A stretch of DNA of 64,000 nucleotides, from assembly GCF_014534685.1 (NCBI RefSeq), contig NZ_JACVVX010000001.1, forward strand, positions 574,501 to 638,500. Reading direction: 5' to 3'. This document shows, one piece after another, positions 36,631-46,229 of this stretch (the first letter of the stretch is position 1; each line of letters starts with the position of its first letter). The DNA is from Oryzicola mucosus (GTDB lineage: Bacteria; Pseudomonadota; Alphaproteobacteria; Rhizobiales; Rhizobiaceae). Both the position numbers and the translations under genes were made by a program. The notes beneath the pieces are model-generated. The model made no database searches and was not told where the DNA came from. It worked only from the letters and a program-made list of their open reading frames with translations.

Positions 36631-36715
36631 TGGTGCCCAGAAGAGGACTCGAACCTCCACGCCTTGCGGCACACGGACCTGAACCGTGCGCGTCTACCAA
36701 TTCCGCCATCTGGGC
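36631..36715 (-). tRNA. tRNA-Leu (anticodon CAG)
   Basis: The minus strand from 36715 to 36631 folds as a class-II tRNA. It has acceptor stem GCCCAGA/TCTGGGC, D-arm with GGTAGACGC, anticodon loop TTCAGGT (anticodon CAG, leucine), a long variable arm, T-arm GGTTCGAGTCC, discriminator A and an encoded CCA. Length is 85 nt. The anticodon stem is GCACGG/CCGTGTGC. Confidence 0.96.
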
Positions 36716-36860
36716 TGGTGCGGGCTCATGTAAGCGGGCAAACGATGCCTGTCAACGCGCTTTTTCAAATCCCCCGCCGATTGCCGAACATTCCCTGTCC
36801 GGCAGCCGGCAAAGCGCAGAAACAGGCGATGCGAAGCCACCTATCCCCCATAAAATCGGC

Positions 36861-37478
36861 TCAGCCGAGCACGTCCTTCGACGCCACGGTCGAATCGGCG
36901 TTCAGCCTGTAGACGACCGGAATGCCGGTGCCGAGTTCCAGCTTGAGGATTTCCTCGCTGGTCAAACCGTCGAGCGCCATGATCAAGGCGCGCAGGGAAT
37001 TGCCATGCGCGGCCACCAGCACCGTCTTGCCGGCAAGCACATGCTTCTGGATATCGTGGATGTAATAGGGCCAGACGCGCGCGCCGGTGTCCTTCAGGCT
37101 CTCGCCGCCGGGCGGCGGCACATCATAGGAACGGCGCCAGACATGCACCTGCTCCTCGCCCCACTTGGCGCGGGCATCGTCCTTGTTGAGGCCCGACAGG
37201 TCGCCGTAGTCGCGTTCGTTGAGCGCCTGGTCGCGGATGGTTTCCAGCTCGCTTTGGCCGAGACCGTCGAGAATATGCTGGCAGGTCTTCTGCGCGCGGG
37301 TCAGAACCGAGGTGAAGGCGATATCGAATTTCAGCCCCTTGGCCTTGAGCTTTTCGCCGGCTTCCTTGGCTTCGGCATGGCCCTGCTCGGTCAAATCAGG
37401 GTCGCGCCAGCCGGTGAAAAGGTTCTTCAGATTCCATTCGCTCTGGCCATGACGGACGAGCACGAGAGTTCCCGACAT
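36861..37478 (-). CDS. gpmA: 2,3-bisphosphoglycerate-dependent phosphoglycerate mutase
   Basis: GpmA interconverts 3- and 2-phosphoglycerate in glycolysis and gluconeogenesis. The 205-residue protein is typical of the short alphaproteobacterial form. It has the catalytic [10 protein letters not shown] motif (His near 11), [23 protein letters not shown], and the second catalytic His in [10 protein letters not shown]. The ATG at 37478 is favoured over 37496 by the conserved N terminus. It lies downstream of dapB on the same strand, 43 bp apart. Confidence 0.95.
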   Translation of the reverse strand: MSGTLVLVRHGQSEWNLKNLFTGWRDPDLTEQGHAEAKEAGEKLKAKGLKFDIAFTSVLTRAQKTCQHILDGLGQSELETIRDQALNERDYGDLSGLNKDDARAKWGEEQVHVWRRSYDVPPPGGESLKDTGARVWPYYIHDIQKHVLAGKTVLVAAHGNSLRALIMALDGLTSEEILKLELGTGIPVVYRLNADSTVASKDVLG

Positions 37479-37521
37479 TGTCTTCCTTCCCTTCAACGAT
37501 CAAACTGACGCGGCGACGTCC

Positions 37522-38331
37522 TCAGAGCCCGAGAACGTCGCGCATGGAATAAAGGCCTGGCTTGCGGCCATGCGCCCAGAGCGCTGCCTTGACGGCGCCG
37601 CGAGCGAAGATGGACCGGTCTTCGGCGACATGCGACAGGGTGATGCGCTCGCCGCTGCCGGCCAGGATGACCGAGTGGTCGCCGACGACCGAACCGCCGC
37701 GCAGCGTGGCAAAGCCGATGGTGCCGGCCGCGCGCGCGCCGGTGTGGCCGTCGCGCACCCGGACGCTGTGATCCGCGAGCGCGACCTCGCGCCCGATTGC
37801 CGCGGCCTGCCCGAGAAGAAGGGCCGTGCCGGACGGCGCATCGACCTTGTGGCGATGATGCATTTCGAGCACCTCGATATCGAAGTCGTCCGGTCCGAGC
37901 GCCTTGGCAGCCTGCTCGACCAGCACGGCCAGAAGGTTTACGCCCAGGCTCATATTGCCCGACTTGACGATGGGAGCATGGCGCGCCGCGGCGGCGATCC
38001 GTTCATCGTCCTCTGCGCCGCAGCCGGTGGTGCCGATGACATGGGCGATGCGTGCCTGTGCCGCATAACCGGCGAACTCGACCGTCGAGGCCGGGCTGGT
38101 GAAGTCGAGCACGCCGTCGGCCTTTGCAAAGGCGGGCAGCGGATCGTCGGCGATGACGATGCCGTTTTTGCCGATGCCGGCCAGCTCGCCCGCATCCTGC
38201 CCGATGCGCGGCGAGTCCGGCCGCTCGACCGCAGCCACGAGCCGGGCGCCGTCAATCGCAGAGATGGCGCGGATCAGCGCCTGTCCCATGCGTCCGGCCG
38301 CACCCACCACGACCAGTCCCATTTCGCTCAT
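37522..38331 (-). CDS. dapB: 4-hydroxy-tetrahydrodipicolinate reductase
   Basis: DapB catalyses the NAD(P)H-dependent step after DapA in lysine and diaminopimelate synthesis. The 269-residue protein has the nucleotide fold [16 protein letters not shown] at its N terminus, the GTTGCG segment, and the catalytic [15 protein letters not shown] motif near 155-170. Its start overlaps the stop of the ABC exporter gene by four bases, implying coupled translation of unrelated functions. Confidence 0.96.
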   Translation of the reverse strand: MSEMGLVVVGAAGRMGQALIRAISAIDGARLVAAVERPDSPRIGQDAGELAGIGKNGIVIADDPLPAFAKADGVLDFTSPASTVEFAGYAAQARIAHVIGTTGCGAEDDERIAAAARHAPIVKSGNMSLGVNLLAVLVEQAAKALGPDDFDIEVLEMHHRHKVDAPSGTALLLGQAAAIGREVALADHSVRVRDGHTGARAAGTIGFATLRGGSVVGDHSVILAGSGERITLSHVAEDRSIFARGAVKAALWAHGRKPGLYSMRDVLGL

Positions 38332-40187
38332 GCGGGTCTCTCCTCGATTGCGCGCTCGACGGCTTCGTCCCTGTCTTGGGGGGCATCGGCTATGTCGTCA
38401 ACCAATCCGATATCCTGGTCGTCCTGCAACTGATAGAAACGCGCATACAGACTGTTCGGATCGGCCAGAAGCTCGGTATGCGTGCCCTGCTCCATCAGCC
38501 GGCCCTGCTCCAGCACGACGATGCGGTCGGCGCCGATGACGGTCGACAGACGATGCGCGATCACCACTGTCGTGCGGCCCTGCATGGCGGCAGCCAGGGC
38601 TTGCTGCACCTTGGCCTCGGATTCGTTGTCGAGCGCCGAGGTGGCCTCGTCGAGCAGCAGGATGGGCGCGTTGCGCACCATGGCGCGCGCAATGGACAGG
38701 CGCTGCCGCTGGCCGCCCGACAGGGTGGCGCCGTTCTCGCCCAGCGGCGTGTCGTATCCCAGAGCCAATTGCCGGATGAAACCGTCGGCTTCGGCCAGCT
38801 TCGCAGCCTGCTCGATCTCGGCGTCGGTCGCCTCCTCGCGGCCATAGCGGATGTTGTCGCGCACCGTGCCTTCGAACAGATAGGGATGTTGCGAGACATA
38901 GGCGATGGAGCGGCGCAGCGACTGCTTGGTGACGCCGGCAATGTCCTGCCCGTCGATCTCGATGCGGCCGCCGGTGACGTCGTAGAAGCGTTGCAGCAGC
39001 GCCACGATCGTCGACTTGCCGGCCCCCGAGGCACCGACAATGGCCGTGGTCCTGCCGCCTTCAGCGGTGAAGCTCAAATCGCGCAGCACCGGCAGGTCGG
39101 CGGCATAAGCAAAATTGACCCGGTCGAAGCGGATCTCTCCGGCAGACACCGAAAGGGCCTTGGCGCCCGGCGCATCGCCCTGGCGCGGCTCGAGGTCGAG
39201 GATCTCGTAGATCATGCGGGCATTGACCAGCGAGCGCTCGAGATTGACCTGGGTGCGCGCCAGACGCCGCGCCGGGTCGTAGGCCAGAAGCAATGCGGTC
39301 ACGAACGCAAAGATTGTGCCGGGCGGCTGGCCGCCGGCGGTGGCGCGATAGCCGGCATAGGCAATCACGATGGCGATGACGATGCCGGCCAATATGTCCG
39401 AGATCGGCGACAGGCGTTCGGAGACCCGCGCGATCTTGTTGGAACGCTGCTCGACATCTTCGGCAAGCGCCGCCATGCGGCGCGACAGCTGGTCTTCCAT
39501 CGTGAAGGCCTTGACGATGGCGATGCCCTGCACAGCCTCCTGCATCGCCCCGCCGAGTTGCGAGCCGACCACGATGGCGTCGCGGTTGAGCTTGCGCAGC
39601 CGCCGCATCAGATAGTTCACCGAAAGGATCAGCGGCGGCCCGATCAGGAAGGCGATCAGCGACAGGACAGGGTCCTGGACCACCATCACCGCGACAAGCG
39701 CCACCAGCGAGATTGCGTCGCGCGCCACCGAGGTGACCAGCATGTTGAGCAGGTCGCGCACGCCGCCGACATTCTGGTTGATCTGGGCAGCCAAGGTGCC
39801 GGAGCGGTTCTCGGCGAAGAAATCCATGCCGAGCTTCATCAGATGGTCGAAAATACGCTTCTGGTACCGCGCGACGAGATTGTTGCCGACCCGCGCCAAG
39901 ATGACGGACTGGCCATAGGTGGCGACGCCACGGACCATGAAGGCGGCCATGATCGACAGGCTGATGACGGCGATGAGGTCGGCGCGCTGGCGGTAGAAAA
40001 TCTCGTCGATGACGTCGCGCATGATCCAGGCGGTAAACGCCGTTGAACCCGCGATCGCGACCAGGAAAACAGCGGCGATGCCATACTGCCACGCATAGTC
40101 GCGGCCGTTTTCGGCAACGATGCGCTTGAGGATGGAGACGACTTCGCCACCCTTGGATGACGTGTCCTGGCTTTTGCTCGAACTCAA
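38328..40187 (-). CDS. ABC exporter, fused membrane and ATPase domains (MsbA-like)
   Basis: This 619-residue half-transporter has six membrane helices (about 30-330) followed by an ATPase domain with Walker [11 protein letters not shown] (near 398), signature [15 protein letters not shown] and Walker [13 protein letters not shown]. It most resembles MsbA-type lipid or multidrug exporters that function as homodimers at the inner membrane. It is followed by dapB with a four-base overlap and preceded by glk at 93 bp. The transported substrate is not predictable. Confidence 0.92.
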   Translation of the reverse strand: MSSSKSQDTSSKGGEVVSILKRIVAENGRDYAWQYGIAAVFLVAIAGSTAFTAWIMRDVIDEIFYRQRADLIAVISLSIMAAFMVRGVATYGQSVILARVGNNLVARYQKRIFDHLMKLGMDFFAENRSGTLAAQINQNVGGVRDLLNMLVTSVARDAISLVALVAVMVVQDPVLSLIAFLIGPPLILSVNYLMRRLRKLNRDAIVVGSQLGGAMQEAVQGIAIVKAFTMEDQLSRRMAALAEDVEQRSNKIARVSERLSPISDILAGIVIAIVIAYAGYRATAGGQPPGTIFAFVTALLLAYDPARRLARTQVNLERSLVNARMIYEILDLEPRQGDAPGAKALSVSAGEIRFDRVNFAYAADLPVLRDLSFTAEGGRTTAIVGASGAGKSTIVALLQRFYDVTGGRIEIDGQDIAGVTKQSLRRSIAYVSQHPYLFEGTVRDNIRYGREEATDAEIEQAAKLAEADGFIRQLALGYDTPLGENGATLSGGQRQRLSIARAMVRNAPILLLDEATSALDNESEAKVQQALAAAMQGRTTVVIAHRLSTVIGADRIVVLEQGRLMEQGTHTELLADPNSLYARFYQLQDDQDIGLVDDIADAPQDRDEAVERAIEERPA

Positions 40188-40280
40188 CCCGGCTTCCCGT
40201 GAACGCTGCGCCAGTGCCCGTTCCGGGCGGCGCTTCGCGCCCCTCCTACATGAAGTCGGCGCTGGACGAAACCGGCTTTA

Positions 40281-41300
40281 TCAGCGCCAGCGGCGGCCAT
40301 GGGTCTGCACGCCGAACTGAAACGGTGTCCTGGCATAGGCGGCGAGCCCGGCAAGCGCGCCGAGCGGGTGGGTGATGACATAGACCGGCATGGTCCGCAT
40401 CAGGGCGCTGTGCGGCGCCTTGTCCTCGAACGCCGCACGGAAGGCGCCGGTCTTCAGCGCCGGGACGATCTTCTGGGCAATGCCGCCGGTGAGATAGACC
40501 CCGCCGCGGCTCTTGAACACCAGCGCGACGTCGCCCGCCGTGCGGCCGAGGCAGGTGACGAAGATCGACAGCGCCTCTTCCGCCACCGGATCGCGCCGCT
40601 CCAGCGCCGCCGCGGTCACCTCCGCCGGCGTGGTCATCGTGGCCGGCTTGCCGTCGGTTTCGGCCACGGCCCGATAGACATTGACCAGGCCGCGCCCGCA
40701 CAGGATCTGTTCGCCCGACAGCCTGCCGTCGATATGCTCGATGCGGGGAAACACGTCGAAATCGCGCGGCGTGCGCGGGCCGATATCCATGTGCCCGCCC
40801 TCGCCCGGCACCGGGATCCATCGCCCCAGCGCATAGACCAGACCCGCGACGCCGAGGCCTGTGCCGGGACCGAGCACAACCTTTCCGGCCTCCTCCTGCG
40901 GCTCGCCGCCGCCGATCTTCTCCATATGCTCGTCGCCCAGGGCAACGACGGCCAGCGCCTGCGCCTCGAAATCGTTGAGCACGACAATGTCGGCGAGGCC
41001 AAGGCTGCGCAACTGCTTCGGCCGCACGACCCAGGGGCAATTGGTCAGCGGAATCTCGTCGCCATTGACGGGTCCGGCCACAGCAAGGATCGCCGAGCGC
41101 GGCGCGGGGCCGTCGCGTTTTTCGGCAATGGCCTTGATCGCGTCGTCGATGGTCGAAAAATCCGCCGTGCGAACCACGACCGGCGCGCCATCGGGCGCAT
41201 CCGGGCCGTCGACCACGGCAAAGCGCGCATTGGTGCCGCCGATGTCGCCGATCAGGATGGGAAAGGCGAATGCCGTTTCATGATCGGCCTGTCGTGACAT
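40281..41300 (-). CDS. glk: Glucokinase
   Basis: Glk phosphorylates glucose to glucose 6-phosphate with ATP. The 339-residue protein has the ATP-binding loop [17 protein letters not shown] at the N terminus, the sugar-binding [10 protein letters not shown] segment, [13 protein letters not shown] and GGHMDIGPR, all typical of bacterial hexokinase-fold glucokinases. The ATG at 41300 is preferred over 41330. Only 31 bp upstream of it begins the orphan CRISPR-repeat fragment. Confidence 0.94.
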   Translation of the reverse strand: MSRQADHETAFAFPILIGDIGGTNARFAVVDGPDAPDGAPVVVRTADFSTIDDAIKAIAEKRDGPAPRSAILAVAGPVNGDEIPLTNCPWVVRPKQLRSLGLADIVVLNDFEAQALAVVALGDEHMEKIGGGEPQEEAGKVVLGPGTGLGVAGLVYALGRWIPVPGEGGHMDIGPRTPRDFDVFPRIEHIDGRLSGEQILCGRGLVNVYRAVAETDGKPATMTTPAEVTAAALERRDPVAEEALSIFVTCLGRTAGDVALVFKSRGGVYLTGGIAQKIVPALKTGAFRAAFEDKAPHSALMRTMPVYVITHPLGALAGLAAYARTPFQFGVQTHGRRWR

Positions 41301-41330
41301 CAGCGGATATTCCCCCGTTCGCGGGACCAT

Positions 41331-41350
41331 CCGCGATTTCTGAACTGCTA
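41331..41350 (+). repeat. Orphan partial CRISPR repeat upstream of glk
   Basis: These 20 bases are identical to positions 13-32 of the 36-nt CRISPR repeat, in the same orientation as the array about 1 kb away. They are followed by a diverged end (AAGCT for GGCT) and then CATTGCG, which also begins the second spacer of the array. The 5' third of the repeat, the part that forms the lower stem with tracrRNA, is missing. It lies in the gene-free gap 41301-41447 between glk and the BASS carrier. Confidence 0.75.
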
Positions 41351-41447
41351 AAGCTCATTGCGACAATCGCCGAAATGCGTCAAGCTTTGCCGTTTCCTCA
41401 AGGTATCCGGCGCGCAGGGTTGCGGGTGGCCCGTCATCTCCAGGCTG

Positions 41448-42311
41448 CTAGACTCGGTTGCGAACAAGGCTCCACACGAACAGCCCGCCGACGAGATAGG
41501 CGACAAGGCCGTAGGCCGCCGGCGCTATCGCCATTTCCGGGTCGTTCAGCATATGCTCGCTCATCGCCAAGGCGATGACCAGCGCCGCGTTGCGCAAACT
41601 GATCGACATCGACAAGGCGACCGACTGATGCCGCTCGATATCGAGCATCCTGGGGACCCAATAACCGACGGCCAAGGCCATCCCGTTGAAGGCAAGCGCG
41701 ACCGCGCCGACCGTAGGTCCCCATGTCACCAGCAGACGCCACTGCCCGACCAACGCGACGAGGACGACCGTTGCGAGAAAGAGCGTGGCCAGAAGTCTCA
41801 CCGGCTTGTCGAGTCTTCCCGCGAGGACTGGATGCCGCTTGTGAATGTAGGCGCCGACCAATGCCGGCACGATGGCGATCGCAAAAATCTGCATAACCTG
41901 ATGAAGCTGAAGCCTGACGGCGCCGTTTTCACCGTAAAACGCCAGCAGGGACAGGTTTGCGATGATCGGCAAGCTCACAATCGCGAGCAGTGAGGAGATG
42001 GCCGTCAGCGCAATGCTGAGTGCGACGTCGCTGCGCGCCAAATGCGTATACAGTGCCGCGGAAGTCCCACCCGGGCTTGCCGCAAGCAGCATCATGCCAA
42101 CGCAGATCGCCGGCGGAAGACCGGACAAGGACACAAGGAGAAAACACAAGGCCGGCAACAGGATGATCTGGCAGAACAGACCGACCATCACCGGCCACGG
42201 GCGCGCAAGGACACGAACAAAATCTTCGAGCCTAAGCGATAGCCCCAGACCAAGCATGATGATGCAAAGCGCCGCCGGCAGGCCGACACTCAACGCCAGA
42301 CTTGACTGCAT
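41448..42311 (-). CDS. Bile acid:sodium symporter (BASS) family transporter
   Basis: The 287-residue protein is almost entirely hydrophobic, with about nine or ten membrane helices, and contains the BASS-like ASPGGTSAALYTHLARSDVALSIALTAISSLLA segment (shown in parts: SPGGTSA near 84; LSIALTAISS near 102) that forms the crossed sodium-binding helices. BASS proteins import organic anions with sodium; the substrate is unknown. It stands alone between glk and the CRISPR array and reads away from the array. Confidence 0.85.
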   Translation of the reverse strand: MQSSLALSVGLPAALCIIMLGLGLSLRLEDFVRVLARPWPVMVGLFCQIILLPALCFLLVSLSGLPPAICVGMMLLAASPGGTSAALYTHLARSDVALSIALTAISSLLAIVSLPIIANLSLLAFYGENGAVRLQLHQVMQIFAIAIVPALVGAYIHKRHPVLAGRLDKPVRLLATLFLATVVLVALVGQWRLLVTWGPTVGAVALAFNGMALAVGYWVPRMLDIERHQSVALSMSISLRNAALVIALAMSEHMLNDPEMAIAPAAYGLVAYLVGGLFVWSLVRNRV

Positions 42312-42391
42312 ACGCCGCCTCCTCAGATGCAGTCAGCTCTATCGGAAAGTCCTTATAACACCGTGAAGCCGAGAACATTCGCGATCGTCCG
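42312..42391 (+). other. Array-flanking sequence on the 5' side of the repeats
   Basis: The 80 bp between the BASS start and the first repeat would be the leader position if the array is read on the plus strand. It is not A/T-rich. The only promoter-like feature is CTTATAACA at about 42351. This is consistent with type II-C arrays, in which external leaders are weak because repeats carry their own promoters. Confidence 0.4.
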
Positions 42392-44737
42392 GTTGCAGTT
42401 GGCCCGCGATTTCTGAACTGCTAGGCTCCTGTCGCCGGGCGATGTCGGCCGACTAGGGTTGCAGTTGGCCCGCGATTTCTGAACTGCTAGGCTCATTGCG
42501 CGCAAGGCTGAAGAGGCCCCCACGTTGCAGTTGGCCCGCGATTTCTGAACTGCTAGGCTTCGCAGTAACTATACCTTGAGTTCCACGCTGTTGCAGTTGG
42601 CCCGCGATTTCTGAACTGCTAGGCTAATTCGCCAGGAGTTGGCCGGCGCGGCCCTGTTGCAGTTGGCCCGCGATTTCTGAACTGATAGGCTATGGCAGGT
42701 GAGGACACATCATCGGTCTATGTTGCAGTTGGCCCGCGATTTCTGAACTGCTAGGCTGAGCGATTGCATGTGGATGATGGGGTCTCTGTTGCAGTTGGCC
42801 CGCGATTTCTGAACTGCTAGGCTTCATGCGCATTCAAGCTGCCTTTTCTTCCAGTTGCAGTTGGCCCGCGATTTCTGAACTGCTAGGCTCGCTCATGACG
42901 AGCAGGCAGAGCCGGTGGCGTTGCAGTTGGCCCGCGATTTCTGAACTGCTAGGCTCAACCAGAACATTCACAACTACGCGGGCGTGTTGCAGTTGGCCCG
43001 CGATTTCTGAACTGCTAGGCTTCGTGTTGACTGCCATGCCGACAAGAGGTCGTTGCAGTTGGCCCGCGATTTCTGAACTGCTAGGCTGCCCTCGTGGCTG
43101 TTTCGGCTGATCCAGGAGTTGCAGTTGGCCCGCGATTTCTGAACTGCTAGGCTTTCGTGGCAGCATGATTGTCGTTGTCTGCGGTTGCAGTTGGCCCGCG
43201 ATTTCTGAACTGCTAGGCTGAGCTGTTACGGCGAACCGTTCTATGCGTCGTTGCAGTTGGCCCGCGATTTCTGAACTGCTAGGCTGCTCCATGACAGTTG
43301 TCGTCGTTACTCCCCGTTGCAGTTGGCCCGCGATTTCTGAACTGCTAGGCTGGGCATGCGTCATTGCTCGATGCAGGCCGGGTTGCAGTTGGCCCGCGAT
43401 TTCTGAACTGCTAGGCTCTGCCCGAAGGCGATCAGCGCTTGGAAGGCGTTGCAGTTGGCCCGCGATTTCTGAACTGCTAGGCTACCCACATGTCAAAAGC
43501 ACCATTGCAGTCTGTTGCAGTTGGCCCGCGATTTCTGAACTGCTAGGCTTGGGGGGGTCATCTACGCGACCACGGCGGCGTTGCAGTTGGCCCGCGATTT
43601 CTGAACTGCTAGGCTGTCCCGACATGCCAATCGAGCGCTCGAACAGTTGCAGTTGGCCCGCGATTTCTGAACTGCTAGGCTACTGACCGGCTCGGCCACG
43701 ATCACGCGCGAGTTGCAGTTGGCCCGCGATTTCTGAACTGCTAGGCTCTACCTTGTCAGCCAGTACAACCCGCCCGCGTTGCAGTTGGCCCGCGATTTCT
43801 GAACTGCTAGGCTTCATGGCCTGGTCGTGCATGGTGTTGACGCGTTGCAGTTGGCCCGCGATTTCTGAACTGCTAGGCTAAATCAGATGACGAGGACGGT
43901 GACGGGTGCGTTGCAGTTGGCCCGCGATTTCTGAACTGCTAGGCTGGCTCAACCCGATGTCTTCGAACGGCGCAAGTTGCAGTTGGCCCGCGATTTCTGA
44001 ACTGCTAGGCTGACCATCGTCTCGGCCGACGGCCGGGTCTAGTTGCAGTTGGCCCGCGATTTCTGAACTGCTAGGCTCGTCGGTGAACAGCGTGTTCCCC
44101 TCGATACGTTGCAGTTGGCCCGCGATTTCTGAACTGCTAGGCTATCATGGCTTATCTGGATCGGACGTTGCCGGTTGCAGTTGGCCCGCGATTTCTGAAC
44201 TGCTAGGCTCGATGTTTTCGCGTGGTTAAAGCGGAATCGGTTGCAGTTGGCCCGCGATTTCTGAACTGCTAGGCTGAGATGGACTGGCGAGCCGCGCGTG
44301 GTCAAGTTGCAGTTGGCCCGCGATTTCTGAACTGCTAGGCTCGCAGTCCGCATCTTCGGCGAGGTTCTTCAGTTGCAGTTGGCCCGCGATTTCTGAACTG
44401 CTAGGCTGCTGGTGGAGGGGAGGAGGCGGGGGCTGCTGTTGCAGTTGGCCCGCGATTTCTGAACTGCTAGGCTCTTCGCGCTGGCGCTCCAGATGCGCCT
44501 TAAGTTGCAGTTGGCCCGCGATTTCTGAACTGCTAGGCTCTCATCAGGAAAGAGCAAGCGGCCCGACCAGTTGCAGTTGGCCCGCGATTTCTGAACTGCT
44601 AGGCTAGACGCCAGAATCGTCAACAACATCAGTCTGTTGCAGTTGGCCCGCGATTTCTGAACTGCTAGGCTCGCGTCGGTGGACACCTGCCGCAGCTTGT
44701 TGTTGCAGTTGGCCCGCGATTTCTGAACTGCTAGGCT
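42392..44737 (+). CRISPR. Type II-C CRISPR array, 36 repeats and 35 spacers
   Basis: The 36-nt repeat starts GTTGCAGTTGGC and ends CTGAACTGCTAGGCT. All spacers are 30 nt, giving an exact 66-bp period. The first repeat starts at 42392 and the last at 44702. All repeats read the same by eye except the fifth (42656), which has A for C near its 3' end. No spacer is duplicated. The direction is plus, because the tracrRNA at 49635 is complementary to the plus-strand repeat; crRNAs therefore run toward cas2, against the cas genes. Within each repeat, TTGGCC and TAGGCT are 17 bp apart with TG before the latter, a -35/extended -10 pattern as in Neisseria and Campylobacter II-C repeats. The near-identical repeats suggest an active array. 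Confidence 0.98.
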
Positions 44738-44741
44738 ATTT

Positions 44742-44782
44742 CGGGGCTCAAATCCTTGGTTTTCCAAGCGATTTGAGCCCCG
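44742..44782. terminator. Long hairpin between the array and cas2 (convergent ends)
   Basis: CGGGGCTCAAATC (44742-44754) pairs perfectly with GATTTGAGCCCCG (44770-44782), and the stem continues with CTTGG-TTTT-CCAAG and a single bulged C. The hairpin lies four bases after the last repeat and 27 bp beyond the cas2 stop, where array and cas transcripts meet. There is no U-tract, so it may be a bidirectional, Rho-assisted terminator or an RNase III substrate. Confidence 0.6.
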
Positions 44783-44809
44783 GGAAGCCAACCGAAATCC
44801 AGCGAATCG

Positions 44810-45178
44810 CTAGAAAAGCGCGAGCTGTTCGGGATTTTTCGAGCGCTTCCGGCGTGACTGGTCGGAGAATCGGATGATGTTTTCATACTGCCGGTCGGTG
44901 AACTGGAAGACGAAAATGTCGCCGCGCTCGGGCAGGCTGCTCTCGATCTTGCGGATATAGGCATCGAATTGCTCCTTGCCGTTGCAGATGCGCAGATAGT
45001 TGGACAATTGGCTCATCTCGAAGCCGAGATCGAGCAGATGCAGGCGAAAGGCGCTGGCCGCCTTGCGCTGTTTTTTGGTTTCCACCGGCAGGTCGAACGT
45101 CACCAGCATCCACATGAGCCTGTAGGCGGACAGATGCGTTGGCTCGCCGCCTCCCTGTTGCGTGTAAAAGGTGGTCAT
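44810..45178 (-). CDS. cas2: CRISPR-associated endonuclease Cas2
   Basis: Cas2 is the dimeric scaffold of the Cas1-Cas2 spacer integrase. The 122-residue protein has a ferredoxin-like fold with the conserved Asp in MLVTFDLPVETKKQR near residue 29 and the FQFTDRQYENI strand near the C terminus. It carries about 20 extra N-terminal residues (MTTFYTQQGGGEPTHLSA) before the usual start; MWMLVTFD near residue 22 could be an internal start. Its start overlaps the cas1 stop by four bases. There is no csn2 or cas4 gene nearby, which fits subtype II-C. Confidence 0.95.
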   Translation of the reverse strand: MTTFYTQQGGGEPTHLSAYRLMWMLVTFDLPVETKKQRKAASAFRLHLLDLGFEMSQLSNYLRICNGKEQFDAYIRKIESSLPERGDIFVFQFTDRQYENIIRFSDQSRRKRSKNPEQLALF

Positions 45179-46113
45179 GCCGGCGCCTCCGCGCGGCGGC
45201 CGAGGGCGGCGAGCGCCAGCGGATCAGGCGGGCGCGGCAGGTCGAGCGCCACGATGCCGGTCTCGAACGAGGTCGCCACGGAATGGACCAGGCGGCTCGC
45301 CTGCACCGAAAGCGGGCTGGTGCCGGCCGATGTGTCGAGGTCCAGATCGGCTATCTTGACCAGCCGGGCCTTGGCCTCGGACGTGACGTCGCGGATGTCT
45401 TCGGCCATGAGCGACAGCACCACGCGGTCGATCAGCGGGCGATAGGGTTCCATCAGATCGTCGGCCAGCGCGAAGGCGTTGGCGCGGTTGGAGTGGAAAA
45501 TGCCAAGTGTGGGGTGCAGCCCGGCCGCGCAGATGGCGCGGGAAAGCACGGCGCGCAGCACCGTGTAGCCATAGTTGAGCAACGCGTTGGGCCCGTCGCC
45601 GTCGGCATCGCGGCGAAAACCGGCGCCCATCAGCGCCGACCAGTAGCGGCGCGCCGCCTGCGCTTCGAGATTGTCCGGGTCGCCCGAGCGGACCTTTCTC
45701 GCCAGCATGGCAAAACCCGCGCCCTCGCCGCCGGAAGCCGACAGCACCGCGCCCTGCATCAGGATTTTTCCGGCGACGATCTTCTGCCAGAGTTGCTTGG
45801 TCAGCGGCTTGGGCGCGGCTGCCTGCGCCCGCATGCGCGCGCCCTGCAGATGGTGGCCGGCGAGCGGCCACAGGCAGGTGATCGGCGCATGGTTCTGGGC
45901 GCAGATCACCACCGGCACGTTGCGCTCGGCCAGCTTGACGAACACGCTGTTGGACCAGGTCAGGCCGTGGGCATGGGCGATGACGGCGCCGATATCGTCG
46001 AGCGCGATGCGGCCCTTCTCCTCGTGGCCGGCGGAGACGGTCAGGAACCCGCGATGCACCGCCAGATGCAGCCCATCCGTGCTGATGTCGACGACCCGAT
46101 CCATACGCCACAC
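45175..46113 (-). CDS. cas1: CRISPR-associated integrase Cas1
   Basis: Cas1 catalyses insertion of new spacers. Metal ligands are visible at Glu150 (DNLEAQAARRYW), His207 (GIFHSNRANAF) and Glu222 (LMEPYRP), numbered from the GTG at 46113; an ATG three codons later (46104) is an equally good start. The 312-residue length is normal for II-C. It is separated from cas9 by 116 bp that contain a perfect 14-bp inverted repeat, and it overlaps cas2, so cas1-cas2 form a co-translated pair that may be regulated separately from cas9. Confidence 0.97.
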   Translation of the reverse strand: MWRMDRVVDISTDGLHLAVHRGFLTVSAGHEEKGRIALDDIGAVIAHAHGLTWSNSVFVKLAERNVPVVICAQNHAPITCLWPLAGHHLQGARMRAQAAAPKPLTKQLWQKIVAGKILMQGAVLSASGGEGAGFAMLARKVRSGDPDNLEAQAARRYWSALMGAGFRRDADGDGPNALLNYGYTVLRAVLSRAICAAGLHPTLGIFHSNRANAFALADDLMEPYRPLIDRVVLSLMAEDIRDVTSEAKARLVKIADLDLDTSAGTSPLSVQASRLVHSVATSFETGIVALDLPRPPDPLALAALGRRAEAPA

Positions 46114-46116
46114 GCA

Positions 46117-46154
46117 ACCAAAGGTAGATTGCCATACGATAATCTACCTTTGGT
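46117..46154. promoter_or_regulatory. Perfect 14-bp inverted repeat at the cas9-cas1 junction
   Basis: ACCAAAGGTAGATT (46117-46130) and AATCTACCTTTGGT (46141-46154) are exact reverse complements around a 10-bp loop. The repeat ends four bases before the cas1 GTG. A TTGATT and a TATCGT hexamer (minus strand, about 16 bp apart) overlap it, so it could be an operator over an internal cas1-cas2 promoter. As RNA it would be a hairpin hiding the ribosome site of cas1. Confidence 0.6.
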
Positions 46155-46229
46155 TAAAATCAATTGCGACATGCAACCTGAGATGGCGGCGCCGGCAGAG
46201 TGTGAAGCCTGCACAAACAAAGCCGAGAC

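Noticed and set aside
36386-36709. 108-residue N-terminal extension of the SH3 protein gene
   Set aside because: It reads through tRNA-Leu(CAG); the first residues are the known spurious translation of a leucine tRNA. A signal peptide begins at 36385.
41300-41360. Second tracrRNA or long anti-repeat on the minus strand at the orphan repeat
   Set aside because: The minus strand is complementary to the repeat over 20 nt only, lacks the lower-stem complement and has no nexus or terminator downstream, running instead into glk.
42826-44791. Open frames across the CRISPR array (for example 42834-43364 minus, 43243-43686 plus, 44369-44791 minus)
   Set aside because: They translate the repeat over and over because the 66-bp period is a multiple of three. 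They are not genes.
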